Assembly (NCBI GenBank): GCA_963921195.1 | Contig: OY992540.1 | Span: forward strand, 17,305,136-17,369,135 | Source: Pegoplata infirma | Taxonomy: Eukaryota; Arthropoda; Insecta; Diptera; Anthomyiidae | Length of the DNA: 64,000 nt | Reading direction: 5' to 3' | Shown: one piece after another, positions 11,001-22,081 of the stretch | Layout of the letters: every line of letters starts with the position of its first letter | Numbering within the stretch: the first letter of the stretch is position 1 | Program-made: the position numbers and the translations under genes | Notes under the pieces: generated by a model | The model's database searches: none | Told to the model about the DNA's origin: nothing | The model's input: only the letters and a program-made list of their open reading frames with translations

Positions 11001-14000
11001 TAAATATGGACCGATTTTTTCCAATTTCAATAGGTTTCGTCCTTGAGCCAACAGAGGCTTAAGTTTCAAATTTCAAGTCAATTGATTAAAAAATCGACTC
11101 AAAAAGTGACTCTGAGTCGATCGGTATACTTAAAAGTGGGTCTAGGACCAATATTTTGGGTAGTTACAAACATCAGCACAAACTCATTATACCCTGTACC
11201 ACAGTGTGGTGTAGGGTATACAAAACGTAGATATTCATTACTAAAAGTTTAATTAAAGTACTAATGTTCTAGTCCAAAAGGACATAAATATTTTAAAACG
11301 CTTGAGAAGAAAAAAAAACTGAAAGGTACTGATAAGGGAAGAAAACCCATAGCTGGGTTTGGTCTGATTGACTAAGGTTTTATACCCTCCACTTAGTGAT
11401 AGAGGGTATATATAAGTTTGTCATTCCGTTTGTAACTCATCGAAATATCGGTCTGGGACCCTATAAAGGATATATATTCATGATCCCCGATCGATTTTAA
11501 GACATTCTAGCGATGTCCGTCTGTCCGTCTGTCTGTGGAAATAGTGATCACGACCAAAATACTACACGGATATGACTAAAACTTAACAAATTTATTGGAA
11601 GTTCTCCTGAGAAGTTTGGTATTGCATTTGAGCAATATCGGTTCAAAAGTTATGACCGAAAATGTAAGGACACCTCAAAAATTTTAGTACATTCAACATA
11701 ACCTAAAAATACAAAATGCTTTAATTCGGCTGCTGGTTGACACATGTGAACATAATTGAACACCAAATGGTATTTAAACAAGTACAAACATATTTTTGAC
11801 AAAAAAGAAATAAATCGCGGATTTTTTTTTTTACCAAAAATTTTTTTTTTCGCGGAAATTTTTTTTCAATTTTTTTTTTAAGTAATTTTCTTTTAAAAAA
11901 AGTTTTTTGCAATAATCTTTTTCAAATTGTGGATGGTATCACTACATTCGGCAATGCTGAATTTAACTTTTTTACTTGTTTTTAAATTGGCGTTTGAAGT
12001 TTTAGGTGACATGACATAATCCCAACGGACGTAATCCCCATTTCCGTTATGGGGATTATGACCACATTCATTTCGGCCATAATCCCCACACGGTGAGCCT
12101 CAGCGATGTTTAGATTGAACTTTAGTGTCGACGAAAAGTGTAAACGCAGTTCGATTTCTACAAGATTAAATATCACAAAACTGTTAACAGCGAAATCGTA
12201 GTTGCTCGCATTCGCGAGATAACGCGAAATTAGTGTTTTTGTAATTTTTTAAATTTTTACATTGAAGTTTTTTAAATATTTTCAAAAACTGAGTATACAG
12301 TTTTAATTGAACTTATTTAAAGGTCACAAAACAGTGAACATCAAAATCCTATCTTCTTTAGTTCGCGAGAAATCGCCAAATACATTTTTTGATATTTTTG
12401 TTTTCGTTTTTTATCTTTGGATAGGTTTCTTTAAAATTTCGCAAAACATTGTAAGCAGTTTTACTTGTGCTTGAACAAAGGTCACACAGCTGTTGACATC
12501 GAAATTGTAGGTTAAATTTCGAGAGATATCGCGTAATTATATAATTTTTTTTTTATTATTTACTTTTATTTTATAACCGGTTCTTTAGAAATGATAAAAA
12601 AAAGTGGTATGCAATTTGATTTGAGCATGTTGGATAAAATTAAAACTGCCCACAAAAAAATTATAGCTGCTCACTTTCGCGAGAAATAGCGAAAACCAGC
12701 TTTTTGGGGGTCTTGTTTTGATTAAAAAAGGAAGTTTCTTTAACATTGTTGAAAAACACGAAATGCAGTTTGACTTGCTATTGATCAAAGGTCATAAGGC
12801 TGTTAACATTTAAATTCTAGCTGCTTAATTCTTCGAGATATCGCTAAAAAACTCGCTAAACTACTATTTATGCATTACTTTGTGCTATTTTTGGTCTGTA
12901 AAAACATTTACTTCAATTAACGACAAAAATGTGGTATGCAGTTTGAATTCGAGGTTATTAAAGGTGAAAAAACTGCAAGCATAAAAATTATAGACGCTCA
13001 ATTTCCCGAGAAATTGCAAAATTACTGTTCAAGGTTTTAAATTATTTAATTTATTTTTCTTTAGTGTCTAAAATAAAGGAAAAAAATCAAGAAACAACAA
13101 ATATATTGTATGCAGTTTAAATTTTACGTGGTACAGGGTGGTAAAACTGCTCAAATCAATATCTAGACTGCTAATTTACGCGAAAAATAAATTTTTTCCC
13201 ATTTTTTTTTTTTTTAATTTTGCGATTTCTTGCGAAATTGGGAAGATATGATTTCGATGTTAACTGTTTTGTGACTTGTAAATAAATACAATTAAAACTG
13301 TATACTCAGTTTTTGAAGATATTAAAAAAACTTCATTGTCAAATTTTTAGAAAATACAAAAACACTAATTTCGCGATATCACGCGAATGCGAGCAGCTAC
13401 GATTTCGCTGTTAACAGTTTTGTGACATTTAATCAAGTAGAAATCAAACTGCGTTTATACTTTTTGTCGACACTAAAGTTCAACCTAAACATCGCTGAGG
13501 CTCGCCGTGCCCATAATGGTAGTGGGGAATATGACCGAAAATTATTTGGACATAATCCCAATAAAAAACGGACATAGTTCCCAGATTTATGGGGAAAATG
13601 ACCACGTAAAAAATGGCCATAATCCCCATTTTGGGGATTATGTCTTCTATACTCTGTTTTTTTTTTTTTAATTGTAGCGCACAAACGACAACCCCTTAAT
13701 TAAATTACAATACATTTCTTTTTCAGAATCGTTATTCTACCAACTTAATGTATGTTGAAGTCCCCATTATCAACCGATTAAAATGTTCCCTCAATTATGG
13801 TTCTGATATCATACTGGATGGCATGTTATGTGCCGGTTTTATGGAAGGAATATATGATGCCTGTTCCGGCGATTCGGGCGGACCCTTAGTCTGTGATGAT
13901 AAACTTGTGGGTATTGTATCATTTGGTTTGGGTTGCGCCACACCAGGATTTCCGGGTGTTTACACTGATGTTGCCTATTATGCTGAGTGGTTACGATCAA

Positions 14001-14203
14001 TTGATGAAGAGTTGTTAAATAAAAAAACAATTAATGTTATACCTGAATTATTCATACAAAATTATACAATTTTAAATATGACAAATGCAAATAATACTAA
14101 CAACGGCAACTCTACAAATACTAATTTATCATCAAAAAATTCAGGTAGTTTTTTTATAATTGTTTTTCTAACATTATTAAGTTTTAGTAAGTGGTTATTG
14201 TAA
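8091..14203 (+). CDS. SP2: membrane-tailed trypsin-like serine protease (345 aa)
   Basis: Exons 8091-8368, 8976-9258 and 13727-14203. Donors are GTATGT and GTAAGT; acceptors are TTCGTAG and TTTTTCAG; junction phases are 2 and 0. Signal peptide about residues 1-26; propeptide to R40 with activation site DPR|IING; His89 (TAAHC), Asp143 (KDDVAIM), Ser237 (GDSGGPL). Asp231, six residues before the Ser, plus PGVY predict trypsin-like cleavage after Arg/Lys. Eight cysteines fit the four classical disulfides; position 215 is Phe (SFGLGC) instead of Trp. After the catalytic domain comes a linker rich in Asn-X-Ser/Thr sequons and a final hydrophobic stretch of about 18 residues, preceded by small residues (KNSGS): a possible GPI signal or membrane anchor. 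Unlike its paralogues it has no intron after the signal peptide. Intron 1 is 607 nt; intron 2 is 4.5 kb of transposons. Confidence 0.93.
8639..8670 (-). other. Hammerhead-like core in SP2 intron 1 (Penelope-like relic?)
   Basis: On the minus strand CTGATGA is followed by a short stem-forming stretch (GACAC / GTGTT) and then GAAAC, the conserved core order of a hammerhead ribozyme (CUGANGA, stem II, GAAA). The base pair closing stem II is a mismatch and stems I and III are not convincing, so activity is doubtful. Related degenerate motifs lie at 19858, 20744, 58387 and 63641. Confidence 0.35.
9289..9836 (-). mobile_element. mini-me/DINE-like element, minus orientation, truncated
   Basis: Read on the minus strand it has the (TA)n tract, GATCCCCGATCGATTTTAAG, then GTCCGTCTGTCCGTCTG, and ends with the imperfect TTCGGC.../GTCGAA hairpin and AACTTTTTT. 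It lacks the TATACCC 5' end. It forms an inverted pair with the copy at 11392-11985. Confidence 0.75.
9837..10567 (+). mobile_element. M47-family MITE copy with tRNA-like module
   Basis: Nearly collinear with 46333-47889: ATGTTCAGTTTTTATTAATG, CACTAAAAATACAGACTTTC, then GTTTTTGCCTACAAAATATT and TTTTGAGTG at the right end. The left TIR is missing. A tRNA-like block lies inside at about 10128-10192. Confidence 0.7.
10128..10192 (+). other. tRNA-like (pol III A/B-box-like) module inside M47
   Basis: GATGGGTAGAGTG resembles an A box. GCGGGATCGATTCCCC gives a 3-bp stem with a 7-nt ATCGATT loop, as in a T arm, and fits a B box. It is repeated in the other M47 copy at about 47458-47521. No full cloverleaf, so not a tRNA gene. 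Confidence 0.4.
10679..11220 (+). mobile_element. R2 repeat (mini-me-related family), full-length without GTCY tract
   Basis: Starts ACAAGTAAGAAAATTATAG and the hairpin GGTCAAGACCGACC; ends CCTGTACCACAGTGTGGTGTAGG and GTATA. Copies at 46497-47328 and 48827-50446 share both ends. The GTCC/GTCT tract between the conserved blocks is deleted here. Confidence 0.75.
11392..11985 (+). mobile_element. mini-me/DINE-like element, near complete
   Basis: TATACCCTCCACTTAGTGAT, the (TA)n tract, CATGATCCCCGATCGATTTT, GATGTCCGTCTGTCCGTCTG and a 3' end of CATTCGGCAATGCTGAATTT and ACTTGTTTTT. Mini-me elements are known in Diptera by exactly this (TA)n - core - (GTCY)n arrangement. Confidence 0.8.
12013..13644. 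mobile_element. FB2: 1.6-kb foldback element with subterminal CATAATCCCC repeats
   Basis: Ends GACATAATCCC and GGGGATTATGTC are inverted; inverted homology continues for about 380 bp on each side (for example CACAAAACTGTTAACAGCG at 12176 and its complement near 13405-13424). The CATAATCCCC-like motif occurs several times near both ends, as transposase-binding repeats often do. The interior consists of diverged direct repeats (next entry). No transposase frame. It sits in SP2 intron 2. Confidence 0.75.
12176..13200. repeat. Seven diverged direct repeats of about 150-175 bp inside FB2
   Basis: Each unit begins with a variant of CACAAAACTGTTAACATCGA, followed by AATTATAGCTGCTCAATT and TCGCGAGAAATCGC. 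Unit starts are near 12176, 12325, 12483, 12648, 12793, 12963 and 13139. The regular spacing argues for ancient amplification within the element. Confidence 0.6.
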
Positions 14204-14243
14204 ATTTAGCAAACATGGAAATTGTCGTAAGAAAAGTAAATTA

Positions 14244-14249
14244 AATAAA
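14244..14249 (+). terminator. Poly(A) signal AATAAA of SP2
   Basis: Canonical AATAAA 41 bp after the SP2 stop codon; the only good match close to the 3' end. Confidence 0.6.
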
Positions 14250-14419
14250 ATTTTACAATATTTATGTAAAATATTTAAACATTTTTGTTTATCTCAACGA
14301 TTTTAACAGAATAAAAAATAATTTCAGTGAACAAAAAAAAATTGAGTAAAAAAAATTTTAGTAAAAAAAATTAAGTAGAAACTATTTCAGAAGAAATGTA
14401 ATACAACAAGGCTCCCTTC

Positions 14420-15209
14420 TATTTCGTTCCCGTTATGTTCCGTTCCGTTCCATGTTTTATGTATGTTTCATTCCTTTTTGTATATATATCATGAATTTTA
14501 GAAAATAAAAAAAATTCTATAGATAAAAAAGTTAAGTTTTACTCTACTTTTACCCAATTACCTACTCTATTTTTTACAATGTTTTTTTACGAAAAGATTC
14601 GAAATTTCGAGTTTACGTGCCTTTTCTTTTGAGGTAATAAAAAGTACAAAAGTATACTATTTTACACCTTTTTGCAAACTAAGAATCAATTTTCCAAAAA
14701 GTACTTTTCCGTTCGAGGGTCTTAAAATCAAATTTTCAAAAACCTTTTTTTTTTTTGCTGTTTCAAGATTATAAGACTACTAGCTTACCATCCCGGTACT
14801 TCGTTACCGGTTGTATTGAATACCGGATAATAGAACGATAAGGATTACTCTACCGATTTAAAAAAAAAAAAATGGAGTAAAAAAAGTTAAATACGAAAAA
14901 TTTTAGTAAAAGTATCATTACATATTGTTCCCTGCTTTATTCCATTTCATTCCCCGTTCTTCTCCATTTCGTTTCCAAATCATCTCCTTTCGTTACATGT
15001 AAGTTTCATTTCTCTGCGTAGAAACTATATTTCCAAAAAGAACTTTTTCCAAAACATTTCTTCACTATACGATCGAGCATTCAAAATGTCAGTGCCTAAA
15101 ATCATTACTTCATGAAATATAAAAAGTATTAAAAAAACACTTTTTACACCTCTAGAAACGGATTTTTTTTAAAATATTTTAGCAGAATTGTTTTTTCACC
15201 GAAGAAACC
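14420..15209. repeat. R3: diverged ~170-bp tandem repeat, first block
   Basis: Recurrent modules AAAAGTACCAAAG, TTTTTACCC, CTTAGAATCGAAATTTTC, AAAAAGTACTTTTTCC, CCGAAGGATCCTACATTCC and AAATTTCAAGTTTCTAG repeat in order. The block is resumed at 16270 after a transposon and again at 17278 and 21480; 33500-34260 carries it on the other strand. Confidence 0.6.
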
Positions 15210-15211
15210 TA

Positions 15212-16267
15212 CCCAGGCAGAAACTGCCAACCGTTCCAAAGAAAAAGGCTCGGCAAAACACTTAATTTTTTGTGTAGAAGGTAGTATGAAATCGAAAAAG
15301 TGCTTTCCAAGCGCTTTGCCAATGTTTTTCTACACTCAAAATAATTCTACAGTAAAAGGTTTAGTAAGTGATATTGTACCAAAATCTACTAATTGGTTAC
15401 TAATTTTAGCATCTTCAAAGTACTAACATTAGTAATTTCTACTGGTTTTGACTAATATTAGTTAAAAATTTTAGTATTGGTTACCAATTTCTGCACTAGG
15501 TCCTTTTGGACTAAAATTAGTTAAATTTTTAGTATTGAAAACCCACGTTTTTTTTTTTTTGGGTGTATTTAAATCCGTTCAAAATATAATTTTTTTATTA
15601 AAATTTATTAATTTTCATAACAATTGGAATATTTTTTATTTCCCTGCAGGATTAGTGGCCGGTCCTTGATAGTTCTCATGATATGTCACTTATACATAAT
15701 AACCCACATATTACAAACTTGACACTTTTTATATAAAAACACCTGTTTCTTTCGTGAGGAAGTGTCTTAAACTTCGGATATGAAATGTCACTGGGCCTAT
15801 CCCTTTGTAACACAACCCGTTTCGGTTCAATACACGACTTTTTTTTCGGGACTTTTCCAAAATTTTTCCTAACAGCATTTTTTATAAATTTTTTATTCCA
15901 AAACGCAAAGAAAACAGAAAAAAAATTTTCCAGGAAAATATTTCAAAGTTTGTCGAAATTTTTTTTTATCCTAATTAATTAGTCAATCAATTTTTTATCC
16001 TGATTTAATAAATTTCTTTATTCACATAAACACCAAAAAAAGTTGTGTCTTATGGACTTATACAATTTAGATACGTCCCATTTTTTTGTTCTAAAAGTGC
16101 TATAATAGTACCATATTTTTTGTTTTTAAAATAGCAACGGCATACCGTTTACCGTGGTTATCATTTTGGACGCTGGGAGAGTACTAAACTGTGATGCTTT
16201 CCCAGCACTCAAGCGACCATAAAAAGTACTTTTCCAGCGCTCTCCCGTTCGTATTTTTCTGCCTGGG
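15212..16267. mobile_element. TIR element (1056 bp) with TA target duplication
   Basis: Ends CCCAGGCAGAAA and TTTCTGCCTGGG, flanked on both sides by TA. Removing it with one TA restores an R3 unit reading ACCTACATTCC, which supports the boundaries. A TA TSD is typical of Tc1/mariner-type elements; no transposase frame is seen. A CACTC MITE is nested at 15333. Confidence 0.7.
15333..15565. mobile_element. CACTC...GGGTG MITE, nested, TA target
   Basis: Starts CACTCAAAATAATTCTACAG, ends TTTTTTTTTGGGTG, flanked by TA on both sides. A second copy is at 18594-18794. Confidence 0.7.
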
Positions 16268-16269
16268 TA

Positions 16270-16734
16270 CATTCCAAAATTCAAGCTTCTAAAGTCATTA
16301 CTATCGGAACCAAAAAAAAAAGTACCACAAGTACACTTTCTTTCCCCCGATAACTAAATTTCCAAAAAGTACCTCTTCCAGAATGTTTTTTTCGTCACCG
16401 AAGGATCCTACATTCCATATTTCAATTATCTAGGATAATTTTTTCACCAAATATTAAAAGTACAAACATGATTTTAAATTCCTAATCTTGAGATTCTAGA
16501 ATCTAGAACCATAACGTCAGAAAATATCAAAAGTACCGAAAATACAGCTTTTTAGCCATTTGACCCCACTAAGAAGCGGAATTTTCAAAACGTATTTTTC
16601 CTAGATTGCTTTTTTACCGAATTCTGCTACAATATAAATTTTAACATTCCAGAACCATTTTTTCAGGAAATATAAAAAGTTTCTATGATTATTATTTCAG
16701 GATGTAAAAAAGTATAAAAAAGTTTACTTTCAGT
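16270..16734. repeat. R3 tandem family, second block
   Basis: Continues the R3 unit order interrupted at 15210 (CATTCCAAAATTCAAG, CCCCGATAACTAAATTTCC, then further units). It grades into the 16-bp minisatellite. Confidence 0.6.
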
Positions 16735-17277
16735 ATTTTTATAAAAGGTACTTTTAATGAGGGTACTTTTTATGAAATGTACTTTTTATTAAAATCACTT
16801 TTTATAAAAGGTACTTTTTATAAAAGGTACATTTTATAAAAGGTACTTTTTATAAAAGGTACTTGTTATAAAAGGTACTTTTTATAAAAGGTACATTTTA
16901 TAAAAGGTACTTTTTATAAAAGGTATTTTTAATAAAAGGTACTTTTTATAAAAGGTGCTTTTTATAAAAGGTACTTTTTATAAAAGGTACTTTTTATAAA
17001 AGGTACTTTTTATAAAAGGTACCTTTTATAAAAGGTACTTTTTATAAAAGGTACTTTTTATAAAAGGTACTTTTTATAAAAGATACTTTTTATAAAAGGT
17101 ACTTTTTATAAAAGGTACTTTTTATAAAAGGTACTTTTTATAAAAGGTACTTTTTATAAAAGGTACTTTTTATAAAAGGTACTTTTTATAAAAGGTACTT
17201 TTTATAAAAGGTACTTTTAATAACAGGTACTTTTTATAAAAGGTACTTTTTATAAAAGGTACTTTTCATAAAAATAT
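16735..17277. repeat. 16-bp minisatellite TTTTTATAAAAGGTAC, about 34 copies
   Basis: Head-to-tail array of TTTTTATAAAAGGTAC with scattered point variants, so each unit contains the palindrome TTTTATAAAA. The complement of the same unit forms the 80-copy array at 34305-36160. Both arrays are bordered by R3 units. Confidence 0.9.
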
Positions 17278-18593
17278 TTTGACCCTTTTTATTCTCTTAG
17301 GTATTTTTTCTGAATGTTTTGTTTCGATGGAGGACCCTCATTCTAAAAATCATTATTATCATTATTTCAGGAGATCGAAAATGTACCAAAGAATCTTTCT
17401 AAAAAGTACTTTTGCCGAAATATTTTTTTTGTCGCAGAATGATGCTACATTCCAAATTTCAAAAAGTACGTTTTTCTAAAATTTCGGTTTGTGATTTTTT
17501 TATTTATACCCCATTTTTAACCCCCTGAAATCAAAATTTTCGAAAACCGTTGTTAAAAACAAGGCCATTAGTTTAGGAAATCGAAAAAGTACCAAAGTAC
17601 AATATTTTGACCCTTTATACTCTCTTAGGTCATTTTTCTGAATGTTTTGTTTCGATGGAGGACCCTCATTCTAAAAATCATTATTATCATTATTTCAGGA
17701 GATCGAAAAAAGTACCAAAGAGCACTTTCTTACCCTCTTAGAATCGAAATTTTCTAAAAATACTTTTGCCAAAATTTTTTTTTTCGCGGAATGATGCTAC
17801 ATTCCAACTTTCAAAAAGTACGTTTTTTCCTAGAGGGTCTTACATTCTAAAATTTCGGTTCGTAATTTTTTATTTATACCCCATTTTTAACCCCTTGAAA
17901 TCTAAATTTTCGAAAACCGTTGTTAAAAACAAGGCCTTTAGTTTAGGAAATCGAAAAAGTACCAAAGTACAATATTTTGACCCTTTTTACTTTCTTAGGT
18001 CTTATTTCTAAATGTTTTGTTTCGATGGAGGACCCCACATTCTAAAAATTATTATTATGATTATTTCTGGAGATCGAAAAAAGTACCAAAGAGCACTTTC
18101 TTACCCTCTTAGAATCTAAATTTTCTAAAAATACTTTTGCCAAAATGTTTTTTTTTTCGCGGAATGATGCTACATTCCAAATTTAAAATTTCAAAAGTAC
18201 TTTTTTTTCCTAGAGGGTCTTACATTCTTAAATTTCGGTTTGTAATTTTTTATTTATACCCCATTTTTGACTTCCTAAAATCGAAATTTTCGAAGACCGT
18301 TGTGAAAAATAAGACCATTAGTTTAGGAAATCGAAAAAGTACCAATGTACAATATTTTGCCGCTTTTCTAAAATTATTATTATCATTATTTCAGGAGATC
18401 GAAAAAAGTACCAAAGAGCACTTTCTTACCCACTTAGAATCGAAATTTTCTAAAAATACTTTTGCCGAAATGTTTTTTTTTTCGCGGACTGATTCTACAA
18501 ATCAAATTTCAAGTTTCTAGAACGAACCATTACTTTAGGAGATAACATTTTTTTACCCTTTTGACCCATTTTAATCATAATTTCTTAAAGGTA
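17278..18593. repeat. R3 tandem family, third block (higher-order units of about 360 bp)
   Basis: Modules CGATGGAGGACCCTCATTC, TTATTTCAGGAGATCGAAAA, CTTACCCTCTTAGAATCG and GCGGAATGATGCTACATTCC recur at a spacing of about 360 bp across 17278-18520. Open frames here are parallel readings of the repeat. Confidence 0.65.
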
Positions 18594-18794
18594 CACTCAA
18601 AATAATTCTGCAGTAAAAGGTTTAGTAAGTGATATTGTACCAAAATCTACTAATTGGTTACTAATTTTAGTATCTTCAAAGTACTAACATTAGTAATTTT
18701 TACTGGTTTTTACTAATATTAGTTAAAAATTTTAGTATTGGTTACCAATTAGTTAAATTTTTAGTATTGAATACCCACGTTTTTTTTTTGGGTG
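18594..18794. mobile_element. CACTC...GGGTG MITE (201 bp), TA target
   Basis: CACTCAAAATAATTCTGCAG to TTTTTTTTTGGGTG with flanking TA at 18592-18593 and 18795-18796, inserted into an R3 unit (AAAGGTAC...TACTTCT). Same family as 15333-15565. Confidence 0.75.
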
Positions 18795-18965
18795 TACTTC
18801 TTTTATAATGTTTCATTTACAAATTTTAAGTTAATTTGCCCGATAAAAAGGAACCAAAGTACAGGAGATAGAAAAAGTACCAGATTACAATTTTTAACCC
18901 GTTTTGTCCCATTAAAGTCGCAGTTTTCAAAAAGGTACTTTTTTTCAGAACGTTTTTTTTAAACA

Positions 18966-19648
18966 TGATAATGTTTTTAGGCATCTAATTTTTAAAAAGT
19001 TGCAGGACGCCACCTCAGTTTAACTATTATCAGTTAACGATTAACAAAGAGAAAATAAGAATTGCTGTTTTAATTTTCTTAAAACCAAAAACTTTAGTAA
19101 CTCGGGTTAGTAACTTGGATAATAATTCACCTCGTGGTGAATAAAAAAATATTCACCAGCTGATGAATAAAACGTAATATAATTATTGTTCATAAATTTT
19201 TTTTTTTTATCAATATTTTTTTTATTAATATTTTTTAGTCAATATTTTTTTCGTCAATATTTTTTCGTCAATATTTTTGTTTTTAGGCGTCTGTTTTTTA
19301 AAAAAGTGCAGGACGCCACCTCAGTTTAACTATATCAGTTAACGATTAACAAAGAGAATATAAGAATTGCTGTTTTAATTTTCTTAAAACCATAAACTTT
19401 AGTAACTCGGGTTAGTAACTTGGATAATAATTCACCTCGTGGTGAATAAAAAAATATTCACCAGCTGGTGAATAAAACGTAATATAATTATTGTTCATAA
19501 ATTTTTTTTTTATCAATATTTTTTTTATTAATATTTTTTAGTCAATATTTTTTTTCCTCAATATTTTTTTCGTCAATATTTTTTTTCATCAATATTTTTT
19601 TTCATCAACAATTTTTTTCATCAATATTTTTTTTTCATTAATATTTTT
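18966..19648. repeat. R4: duplicated 300-bp unit with T-rich CATCAATA tail
   Basis: Two direct copies of a unit starting near 18977 and 19286 share GACGCCACCTCAGTTTAACT, CAGTTAACGATTAACAAAG and CACCTCGTGGTGAATAAAA, followed by (T)nCATCAATATT repeats. A third copy at 29025-29400 has the same order. Confidence 0.65.
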
Positions 19649-19857
19649 TAAATTCTGATTAATTTTTATTAAAAAATAAAAATTGTTTTATTCGACCTTT
19701 AAAATATAATATTTTAAGTATTTTTATTCTGGCTCAAGGTCATTATTTTCTTTACTAATTAAAACCATGATATTCTCATAGCATAATTTTCAAGAAAATT
19801 ATTTTCTGTTTTAAATTTATTTGTGTTGGTCATTTTTGCAAGACTTAATCGACACGT

Positions 19858-19887
19858 GTTTCGGAATTTGTCAGATTCCATTGTCAA
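19858..19887 (-). other. Degenerate hammerhead-like core in R5, left arm
   Basis: On the minus strand TTGACAA, a GGAAT...ATTCC stem and GAAAC follow in hammerhead order, then ACGTGTCG. Two conserved bases of CUGANGA are changed, so an inactive relic is likely. Mirror copy at 20744-20773. Confidence 0.3.
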
Positions 19888-20743
19888 GATTATTTAGCAA
19901 ATATAAAAACCCTATACTAAATTAGTAAAGGGAATTTACAAGACAAATCGCTAGTGATCAAACTAAAATATTAAAACCTATTCGACTCTACTCTCGTTGA
20001 GAATTAGAAGAAGAAAAATGCATCATATTAGTATGATCGCGATAGTCAAACAACACAACACAAAAAATATTAAAAACAGAATTTACATACGATTATCCAT
20101 TGGACAATACTAATGTTATTTGTTTTTGCAAACGTTGTATTTGCGGGTGTTATACCATATTAGGTTTGTTCACCATGGCGTGCCAACCATTTTGGTTAAA
20201 TTCTGATTAATTTTTATTAAAAAATAAAAATTGTTTTATTCGACCTTTAAAATATAATATTTTAAGTATTTTTATTCTGGCTAATTTTCTTGAAAATTAT
20301 GCTATGAGAATATCATGGTTTTAATTAGTAAAGAAAATAATGACCTTGAGCCAGAATAAAAATACTTAAAATATTATATTTTAAAGGTCGAATAAAACAA
20401 TTTTTATTTTTTAATAAAAATTAATCAGAATTTAACCAAAATGGTTGGCACGCCATGGTGAACAAACCTAATATGGTATAACACCCGCAAATACAACGTT
20501 TGCAAAAACAAATAACATTAGTATTGTCCAATGGATAATCGTATGTAAATTCTGTTTTTAATATTTTTTGTGTTGTGTTGTTTGACTATCGCGATCATAC
20601 TAATATGATGCATTTTTCTTCTTCTAATTCTCAACGAGAGTAGAGTCGAATAGGTTTTAATATTTTAGTTTGATCACTAGCGATTTGTCTTGTAAATTCC
20701 CTTTACTAATTTAGTATAGGGTTTTTATATTTGCTAAATAATC

Positions 20744-20773
20744 TTGACAATGGAATCTGACAAATTCCGAAAC
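20744..20773 (+). other. Degenerate hammerhead-like core in R5, right arm
   Basis: Mirror copy of 19858-19887: TTGACAA, stem GGAAT/ATTCC, GAAAC. Same reservations. Confidence 0.3.
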
Positions 20774-20921
20774 ACGTGTCGATTAAGTCTTGCAAAAATG
20801 ACCAACACAAATAAATTTAAAACAGAAAATAATTTTCTTGAAAATTATGCTATGAGAATATCATGGTTTTAATTAGTAAAGAAAATAATGACCTTGAGCC
20901 AGAATAAAAATACTTAAAATA

Positions 20922-21475
20922 TTAATATTTTTTTTCCATCAATCAATATTTTCATCAATATTTTTTCTTTCATCAATATTTTTTTTTCATCAATATTTTT
21001 TTTTTCATCAATATTTTTTTTCATCAATATTTTTTCCATCAATATTTTTTTTCCTCAATATTTTTTTCATCTATATTTTTTTTTTTCGTCAATATTTTTT
21101 TTCATCAACAATTTTTTTATCAATATTTTTTTTACCAAAATTTTTTTTTATTTTATTTTTTTTCCATCATTATTTTTTTTTTCATCAATATTTTTTTTTT
21201 CATCAATATTTTTTTTTCATCAATATTTTTGTTTTTCATTAATAAATTTTTTTTTCGTCAAAATTTTTTATCAATATTTTTTTCAGAAATATTTCTTTTC
21301 ATCAATATTTTTTTTTTTGTATCAATATTTTATTCATCAATATTTTTTCTTATCAATATTTTTTTTTTTCATCAATATTTTTTTTTTTATCAATAGTTTT
21401 TTTTCATATTTTTTTTTATCAATATAAACTTTTTTTTTCATCAATATTTTTTATTTCATCAAAATTTGCACACAT
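20922..21475. repeat. T-rich array (ATCAATATTTTTTTTC)n
   Basis: Irregular tandem runs of TTTTTTTTCATCAATA with length variation of the T-tracts. It continues the R4 tail of 19500-19648 across the R5 palindrome, so R5 appears to be inserted into it. Confidence 0.7.
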
Positions 21476-22020
21476 TTTAACAGAAAGATCCAAAATTTAA
21501 AGTTTTAATGACCATTATTTCAGGTTATAAAAAAAAGTACCAAAGTTCACAACTTACAAATTTATGCCCTCTTAGAATCGAAAATTCCAAAAAGTACTTG
21601 TTCAGAATATTTTTTCCGCGGGGGGTCCCACATTCCAAATTTCAAGTTTCTAGGACCCTTAATTTTGGAAATACATAAATCTCCTCCAAAATTACACTTT
21701 TGTACGCCCTTAGAATCGAAATTTTTTAAAAAAATTACAATAGTTTTTCAATAGGCCCCTTCTTGGGGGCCAAAGTTCACAACTTACAAATTTATGCCCT
21801 CTTAGAATCGAAAATTCCAAAAAGTACTTGTTCAGAATATTTTTTCCACGGGGGGTCCCACATTCCAAATTTCAAGTTTCTAGGACCCTTAATTTTGGAA
21901 ATACATAAATCTCCTCCAAAATTACACTTTTGTACGCCCTTAGAATCGAAATTTTTTAAAAAAATGACAATAGTTTTTCAATAGACCCCTTCTTGGGCGC
22001 CAAAAATACTATGTGAGTAT
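21476..22020. repeat. R3-derived unit, two near-identical tandem copies of 230 bp
   Basis: CAAAGTTCACAACTTACAAA at 21541 recurs at 21771, and both copies run through GGGGGTCCCACATTCC and TTTTGTACGCCCTTAGAATC with only a few differences. They lie directly 3' of SP3. Confidence 0.75.
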
Positions 22021-22026
22021 TTTGAT

Positions 22027-22032
22027 TTTATT
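22027..22032 (-). terminator. Poly(A) signal candidate of SP3
   Basis: AATAAA on the minus strand, 49 bp beyond the SP3 stop codon. Confidence 0.45.
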
Positions 22033-22081
22033 TCTTTTTTAGGATCACAAAAATATTAGTTTAAATTAAATTATAATTTTT

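Larger units (their letters stand above)
19649..20921. repeat. R5: 1.2-kb near-perfect palindrome
   Basis: Arms of about 574 bp (19709-20282 and 20349-20921) are inverted copies with very few differences, around a 65-bp spacer that is itself a third copy of the arm end. Arms include CGACACGTGTTTCGGAATTT and GGTTTGTTCACCATGGCG. Older diverged copies lie at 58206-58440 and, in part, 54720-54775. The near identity suggests recent origin or gene conversion; an assembly artefact is possible. Confidence 0.8.

Noticed and set aside
13433..13684. 83-aa minus-strand frame in SP2 intron 2
   Set aside because: Falls entirely in the right arm of foldback FB2.
16735..17277. CRISPR-like look of regularly repeated 16-bp units
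   Set aside because: Units are directly abutting with no unique spacers, the sequence is eukaryotic, and no cas genes are present.
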